Source: Clavulina sp. PMI_390 (Eukaryota > Basidiomycota > Agaricomycetes > Cantharellales > Hydnaceae). Taken from it: a stretch of 64,000 nucleotides of DNA. Shown here piece by piece: positions 58,218-64,000 of this stretch; the first letter of the stretch is position 1, and every line of letters begins with the position of its first letter. Made by a program: the position numbers and the translations under genes. The notes beneath the pieces are model-generated. The model searched no databases and had not been told where the DNA came from. It saw only the letters and a program-made list of their open reading frames with translations. Location of the stretch: the NCBI GenBank assembly GCA_015039315.1, contig WIDE01000011.1, forward strand, positions 489,149-553,148. Reading direction: 5' to 3'.

Positions 58218-59891
58218 ATGTCGTCTCATGCTCTACCCCTTATTCTTGAGTGGACCGTACCATATATCGATGATTCAGATGACCTCAAAGCTGTAATGTT
58301 ATCCTCACAACTGTCCTGGACGATTGCCCGGAGTCAACTCTTCCGATCGCTACGCAAAATCAACCCGTTCGACTCAGATCTCCTTGATGATCTCTTTGAG
58401 ACAATTACATCGTCCAAGTGGTCATTCAAACATTGCGTTCAGTGGGTTGTCAACGCATGCATTCTCAATGCTTCGCTGAGGATGACCTAATTCCCAAAAA
58501 CTAGTTCCATCTCGTTCGAACTCAAAGATGACGATGTACTATCGGATGAAGATGGCTCATATATCCATAACAGCAACGCCATCAACGATGCTCTCCGTCG
58601 AATGGTCTCCGCGATTGACATCTTCACGAACATGCGTCGTATATATATCTCCATCACCTCCTACTGCAACACCGACATAGACATCGATATCAGCGGCGTA
58701 GTCTCCGCCATCAGTCGTGCGCCACATCGAAGGGAACTCGAGATAGACATTGATGCCCCCTGGGACTTCCTCGAGGAGACTCCTGAGCTGTGGGCCCAAG
58801 CGGCCAAGGGTTTGAGTTGTCTGCGGATACGATACGCCGAAGAACTTGGCTCGCAATCAATCCTGGAAATCGTACGGGGTTGTAGTCAAACCGTCACAAA
58901 CCTCTCCCTTCCAGCACTGTTTCTCCAGACTTATCCCGAACTCCCTTTCGACCTCCCAAACCTAGCCTCCTTTGCGCTATTTGAGAACATCAAAGTGGAT
59001 GTTAGCCCTTTGCTCGCCGCGGCCCCCCATGTGACGTCCCTAGTCCTAAACGGAACACATCCAGAGTCCTTGAAAGCTTCGCTTGCTGTGGAGGACCTGA
59101 CCCTCGAAGGGGAGCTCACAGCAGAGCTTATCCAGGCGAACATCCGAGCCCTCCCTTCCCGTGCATTACTCAAGGCACTGCACATAGCCATGACCGACGA
59201 GACATCAGAGCTCCAGCTACAAGATGTCTTCATGTCTCTACCTAACCTAGAGGACCTCTCCATCTCGGGCTGGACGAGCGAGTCCGAGACTGGCCCATCA
59301 GCGACAAGCGTGCCAGAAGGATGGGACACCCCTCAATGGTTCTCCATGCATGAAACTAAGGTAAGCGAATGTGGAGAGGTAGAACATCACAGTCCATTAA
59401 CCCAATCTTCATGATACCAGATGCATGGAAACATCGACCAGCTATTCCCGTCGCTTCAGACCCTTGAAGTCTATTATTGCCCTCTCCGACTGGTTTCTCT
59501 CCCCAGTTTCCCAACTATCAACTATGAACCGCCCTATGATGATCTCCCAGCAGATTCGGAGCTGAAACGTTCGCTTCGTGTCAAACATCAGCAGCGCCAT
59601 GTACGAGCGTGGGCTCGTGCTTGCAGAGAATCCATGCCGGCCCAGATCAAGGCGCTTGCCGAGAAGATTCCCCTCCAGCGCGTACGATGGGTCCCTACGC
59701 ACTATAGTGACTATTCGAATGATTTCGATATCATTATTCGCCGAGTGGAAGGTAGCGTCCACGTAATCGGTGGGTTTGCGCGCATCATACCCGAAGATAT
59801 CCCAGATTGGAAACGTGAAAAGATCAACTCGGCAGTTGATTACGGGGGACCTTGGGAGATCCCTTGGGACAGGACATTAGAAGTGTATTAA
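58218..59891 (+). CDS. F-box-like / leucine-rich protein
   Basis: Model: join(58218..58441,58505..59360,59421..59891), 516 residues. The first 50 residues (LPLILEWTVPYIDDSDDLKAVM followed by SSQLSWTIARSQLFRSL) have the spacing of a divergent F-box as found in the large basidiomycete F-box families. The middle contains repeated leucine-rich units (LTNLSLP-like TNLSLPALFL, VTSLVLNGTHP, VEDLTLEGEL, LEDLSISGW). If correct, it would be a substrate adaptor of an SCF ubiquitin ligase. The donor of intron 1 (CA|GTGGGT) was chosen to keep phase. Assignment of the F-box is tentative; the LRR pattern is clearer. Confidence 0.72.
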
Positions 59892-59958
59892 TATTCATGA
59901 TCGCACTAATCCAAGTATGTTACAACTACCGACATTCTACAAAGTGATTAACGCAGTA

Positions 59959-61517
59959 TCACAGCCTTGCTTTTGGTAGAGCCCCGCCCAGCGTGTCGAC
60001 CCAGCGGCTTAACGAAAACATCTGGCCCTCATTAGGAGGTATCCCGCCTTTAACAGTTCGCTGATACGCCCCCAACACGTCGTCATTCCCTTCATACGTC
60101 TTGATACCCACCCAACTAGGACAGTCTTCCATCAAATCCCCCCATGCAGTCTTCTGCATCTCCTTGATCTTCTTCGGTCCGAGCTCCTTGACGCGCAGCT
60201 CGAGCCACTCCGGCATGAAGAACGACTCCCAGTCAGCTTTATTGCCTTGCGCACCAGTAATGGACGAGGCATTCCCACCCTCCACGCTGGTAATACCAAG
60301 TGACACGGTAAGCTTCGGGGATAAGTGCTTCGCCACATTTGCATTAAGGCTCTCGTTGCCCGAAACATCAATATACAAGCACTCTCGAATATCTCGAGAT
60401 ACTTTGGTGATGTTCGCAACCTCGTCATAGGCGAAGACTTGGTCATAAAACCCGAGTTTTCGAGTGAAGGAGAGGTTGGATCGGGACGTGAGGCCGACGA
60501 CCTTGATTGGTCGGAATGTCTTGCCACTAGCGAAGGCGGCCTCACGCCGTTTTTGAATGCGGTATGTAACAAGGAAGGCAGTTTTGGAAGAAGCGGAGGA
60601 AATGACAATTGTCCTTGCATCGCGATACGCCTTCTGGTTGAGACTGTCCTCCATCCCTGTGAGGCGCGCATGGATGTATATTAGAATCGACTAATTGCCA
60701 CGGGTGGTAGAATCTTGGGCTCTACGGTGGCGATACTCACAGTAGGAAGTCCAGAATAAGGGCAAATCTTCACGGCGAATGAGAAGAGTAGGTAATCATC
60801 AATGGGCCTATAGAAATACAACTGAAGGAGGAAAAGATACACTCACAAAGCATCATTTCATCCTCCCGCTCGGGTGTCCACATAAAATCGGTTTCACAGA
60901 ACGTGAGCTGGCGATATGGTCTCCGATCTTCGGGCATGCCGTTCAATGCCACGTTCACGGTGTACTCGATGCTCGACTTGCCACTCGGCCTCGCTCTTGG
61001 GGGATCGAGTTGGAGAAGACAGTACGAAGACATGGAAAGGTACCCGGAAACGCGCTGGCCGACATGGAGAGAAGGGTGTGAACTGGCAATAACAGTGCCA
61101 TATCCCCACACGGGGAGAACGGCGTGGGTCTTGGGGGATGTGAGAGAGGTCTTAGGGGCGGGGAAGAAGTCGAAATATCTGAGGCGGCGAAAATTATAGC
61201 ATAATCAACCTCTCTGCCATAGAACCTGAGCCTCAACTTGACGTACCTGAAGTGAGGATGCTCGCCAAGCAAACCATATGTAACGTTGTTGGCGCTGTAG
61301 TACCACCAACATCAATATAAAGTTTGATACCAACTTCATTCCGCTCAATCATGATGTGAGTCACTGACCTAAACCCAAACTTGTCGACTTGCAGGATAAC
61401 TTGATTCTCTTTCAGCTGGGCAACATCAAGTTGACTCTGCACGACGACAGCATCTGAGAGCGCCGAAGCGCCTCCTCTCTTGACGCAGAGCGTAGTATTT
61501 CTCAAAGGGGGAGCCAT
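59959..61517 (-). CDS. DUF2855-family protein
   Basis: Model: complement(join(59959..60656,60741..60767,60847..61178,61247..61294,61369..61517)), 417 residues. The layout resembles the DUF2855 (PF11017) family: an N-terminal barrel-like part with ILQVDKFGFSANNVTYG, HFRYFDFFPAP, VLPVWGYGTVIASSHP and GQRVSGYLSMSSY, then ISSASSKTAFLVTYRI and VVGLTSRSNLSFTRKLGFYDQVFAYD. This is a distant relative of medium-chain dehydrogenase/reductases; the GLTS segment sits where the dinucleotide-binding loop would be. Activity is unknown. Exon 4 is 27 nt. All phases agree. Confidence 0.85.
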
Positions 61518-61925
61518 TATGGGTAAGAACAAGCGAGTCGCCGGCTCTTAAGAGGAGAAGAGCATCGCTATTTGGCGGCGTTCTGTGACGCGTACCAGTA
61601 ACGCGGTGGCACCGTTCCTTGCCAACTCCGGCTTTCGGCATCACCAGCTCCGAACCGGAAGACGAACACTCCGTCATGAACGGTGCTCTCCTGGTGTGAA
61701 GGACATCTGACCCTCGGAAGATCGTCTTATGATAATCCAGAGGAATCACGGACTTGACGGAGGACAAATACAGATCGATCTATGAGATTTTGTGCACCAA
61801 GAATACGAATCAAGTAGTTGTGGAAAATCTACAGCTAACGGGTGGGCATATAGGGGTCATCAAAAGTATTCCAGGAAGGAAGTCATGAATGGTCTTTCAC
61901 ATGAGAGTCCTCGACAGCTCGAAGC
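61518..61925. other. Intergenic stretch DUF2855 gene to MFS gene
   Basis: This 408-nt spacer should contain the DUF2855 promoter and the MFS 3' UTR. A 113-codon minus-strand frame crosses it but overlaps the DUF2855 start and has no support. Confidence 0.35.
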
Positions 61926-64000
61926 CTAGTCCGAGTCTATCCTCGATCTCCTTAGGGATCGAGCAATGCGCTGAAGGATGGGGTCGTTCCCAGTCAACGC
62001 CAGAGTGACCATGGCACAGCATGAAATAATACAAGTGTTGATTATCATGAGCACTACCCAGCCATTTTTGACCCCATCGTAGACCTGAAGCAGAGGAGCG
62101 GAATAAGGGACACAGGCCAAAGAACAAATCCTTTTATCACAGGCAAGAGTCACTGGAACGCACCTGACCACCAATGATTGGTCCAATAGCACTTCCTATG
62201 AACGTGAATTTTTGTTAGGTGCAGGTGATGCGGTGCTGCCCAAGGCACCTCACCTATGCTGTAGCACATGTTAAAGCCGCCAAAAACGTGGGCATCTGAA
62301 GGAACAAGCATCGATGGTGTCAGAAATTGATGTTATGACCGTAACCTATCTTGTTCTAGACCGAATACACTTACATGTCACCCCTGGAAGATTACGGGAA
62401 ACTGCGGCTAGCTCACTGGTCGCTGGGCTTACCATTCCGTTGAGAAGGAACACTATGAAAAGTATGAATATCAATGCTTGGTTCATGCCTGAGAAGGAGA
62501 GCCCCAGGGGTGTAGACTCACTAGCGAGGCAGAAGCATACGATGAAGAACGCAAGATGGCCTTTAATAATTAATAGCATGTACCAGGGGAACGATAAGAG
62601 GAGGCATATAGTAGTGGCCCATTCTGCTCCGTAGACGTCTGCTGACCAGCCCGCTATAGCCCCAGCTAAGAAAGGGGGCAAGATCCGACTGGAGTCAGCT
62701 CTTTCCGAAAATGGCCGAAAGGTATTCGGAGAGAATTAAAACACACAGAAGAACGCGGGGACAGCCCCAGCGAGGTATACTGATAGAGTAGTGTGGCGTC
62801 AACTATGGTCAAATGGGGGAAACGATATAGACTCACTGAGTCCCACACGAAGAGATGAGAGATTCCAGACAGCTTGTAGTCGGAGTGTGAACGTGGGCTC
62901 CAACGATGTCATCAAGACTCTGCTCGACTTGATGAGTCTATAAGATGTATCGGAAACAATGATAGATGCGCACCCATAAAGTAGCGTATTCACCAGGGCG
63001 GCCATCCCTCGGCCAGATTTGAGGATCTGCCATGTTGCCTCTAGATAGCTCAAAGGCTTTGAAATCTCTACGATCTCTGTGGATGCCAAAGGCAATTGAT
63101 CCACCTTCTCAGCGTCTGCCTCCTCCGCCTTCGACGATGTCTTCGGAACCTCTGAGCTATTTCCTTTCTCTTCTGGCGCCGATACCTCTACCATGTCGGG
63201 GTCCGAGACCACAAGAGCGGGAGCTGGGGGTAATCTCGGGCTATCAGAGGTATTGTGCTGCTTTTCTACATCTGCCACATTCCCGGTCTGTGAAAGTGCC
63301 TCGGCATCGGCCTCAGTCCACTGGCGCACGTCTCTGGGTTCGATAACGATGATGCGGCCAATGAAGTCTAATGCCGTTAGACACAGGCAGAAGACAAAGG
63401 GGGCACGGAAGCCAAGCTTTTGGTATAGCAGCCCACCAAGAGGGGGGCCCGCCGAGAACCTAATTCAAGGAGTTAATACATCGGGAATGCATGCTGGTAG
63501 AATCACCGCAAGTGAGGACAACTAACCCGATCGTCACACCCGTCATGGCGAGGCCCAACTGTTCTTGAAGTGGCGATGATTGTGAGGGGCCAATTGTCTT
63601 CACTGTAGTAGGACTGTTTTCACTCACGACCGACTCTTTCCTCTGGCACGGTATCACAACTGAGATGCGCATATTAGATCGGCCGAAGAAGTGTTCGAGT
63701 GGGCAAATCATGACTCACAGAAGGGCGAGCCCCACCACCCAGATCACGCTCCCCGATATGCCCTGCAGTATCCTGCCCCGAAATCATAAGTTGAGCATAT
63801 CACTCGTGCTAGTAACTGGGGAGTGAATAGCTATACAGACCTGGCGATAACCAAGGTAGCATAGTTGGGCGCTAGCATGAACATAACAACGCTCCCAGCG
63901 AGGAACACGATTCCGGCCAACAAAGGTGTCCTGCGACGACCCCCAAGTTTTTCACTCGCCCACACAACAGGTGGGGTGGATAAAACAAGAGACAAAGACT
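61926..64000 (-). CDS. MFS transporter, 5' end outside window
   Basis: The major facilitator gene runs off the right edge, so its first helices are missing. Visible in order: TPLLAGIVFLAGSVVMFMLAP, ATLVIAR/ILQGISGS.IWVVGLALL, a CDTVPEERVG-type loop, MGLAMTGVTIGLAVGPPLGGLLYQKLG (the family's motif C region), FVFCLCLTALDFIGRIIVIEP, a ~110-residue charged central loop with EEADAEKVD, and the C-terminal helices ending with GPIIGGQVYDGVKNGWVVLM and RRSRIDSD. Motif C and the helix pattern suggest a drug:H+ or VMAT-like efflux carrier. At least eight introns are present; only the last exon boundary (acceptor before VYDGVK, stop at 61926) is fixed. Confidence 0.85.

Noticed and set aside
61426..61767. 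113-codon minus-strand frame upstream of the DUF2855 gene
   Set aside because: It overlaps the DUF2855 first exon in another frame and has no recognisable motif or introns.

Overview
The window is nuclear DNA of a filamentous basidiomycete. Almost every gene is cut by short introns (mostly about 45-105 nt, GT-AG). Coding exons are moderately GC-rich, genes sit close together on both strands, and several predicted proteins belong to families typical of mushroom-forming fungi (DUF6699, Rua1-like regulators, C2H2 plus fungal_trans factors). An agaricomycete is the best fit, possibly of the Rhizoctonia/Ceratobasidium type, but the species call is inference. No bacterial, viral or plasmid features are present, and no RNA gene, CRISPR array or transposon could be supported. 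Exon models were built by hand from splice signals, reading phase and recalled family motifs; no database search was run.

Layout. 1-5 kb: SUV3 mitochondrial helicase (cut by the window edge), PER1 GPI-lipid remodelling protein, NTH1 DNA glycosylase. 5.5-7.6 kb: a Rua1-like zinc-binding regulator. 8.5-13 kb: mitochondrial TrpRS divergent from the NatC subunit NAA35. 13.3-18.2 kb: an unknown protein, PRPP synthetase and ALG2 mannosyltransferase. 18.4-23.2 kb: calcipressin, a secreted protein of unknown role, and a CCDC124-type ribosome-associated protein. 23.2-30.6 kb is gene-poor and holds only a short Zn2Cys6 regulator and a DUF6699 protein. 30.6-38.1 kb: a SAP-like coiled-coil protein, an SLC41/MgtE-type divalent-cation transporter and the SAGA subunit ADA3. 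38.3-44.6 kb: cytosolic GluRS divergent from LEU4 alpha-isopropylmalate synthase. 45-48.7 kb: a large C2H2/fungal_trans transcription factor. 48.9-56.1 kb: telomerase reverse transcriptase and shugoshin in tandem. 56.4-64 kb: an unknown disordered protein, an F-box-like protein, a DUF2855 protein and an MFS transporter that runs off the end.

The genes are mainly housekeeping and do not form one pathway, but there are local themes: chromosome-end and centromere maintenance (TERT next to SGO1), mitochondrial gene expression (SUV3, mitochondrial TrpRS), aminoacylation next to amino-acid synthesis (GluRS head-to-head with LEU4), and ER glycan/GPI work (PER1, ALG2). Many pairs are head-to-head with 54-78 nt between start codons.

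The most unusual items are: a LEU4 protein whose C-terminal linker plus leucine-regulatory region is present twice in tandem; two GC-AG introns with identical GCAAGT donors (in ALG2 and LEU4); internal microexons of 14, 12 and possibly 10 nt; a duplicated YGLP/PSMNGN motif in the C2H2 factor; and pyrimidine-rich tails after three plus-strand genes.
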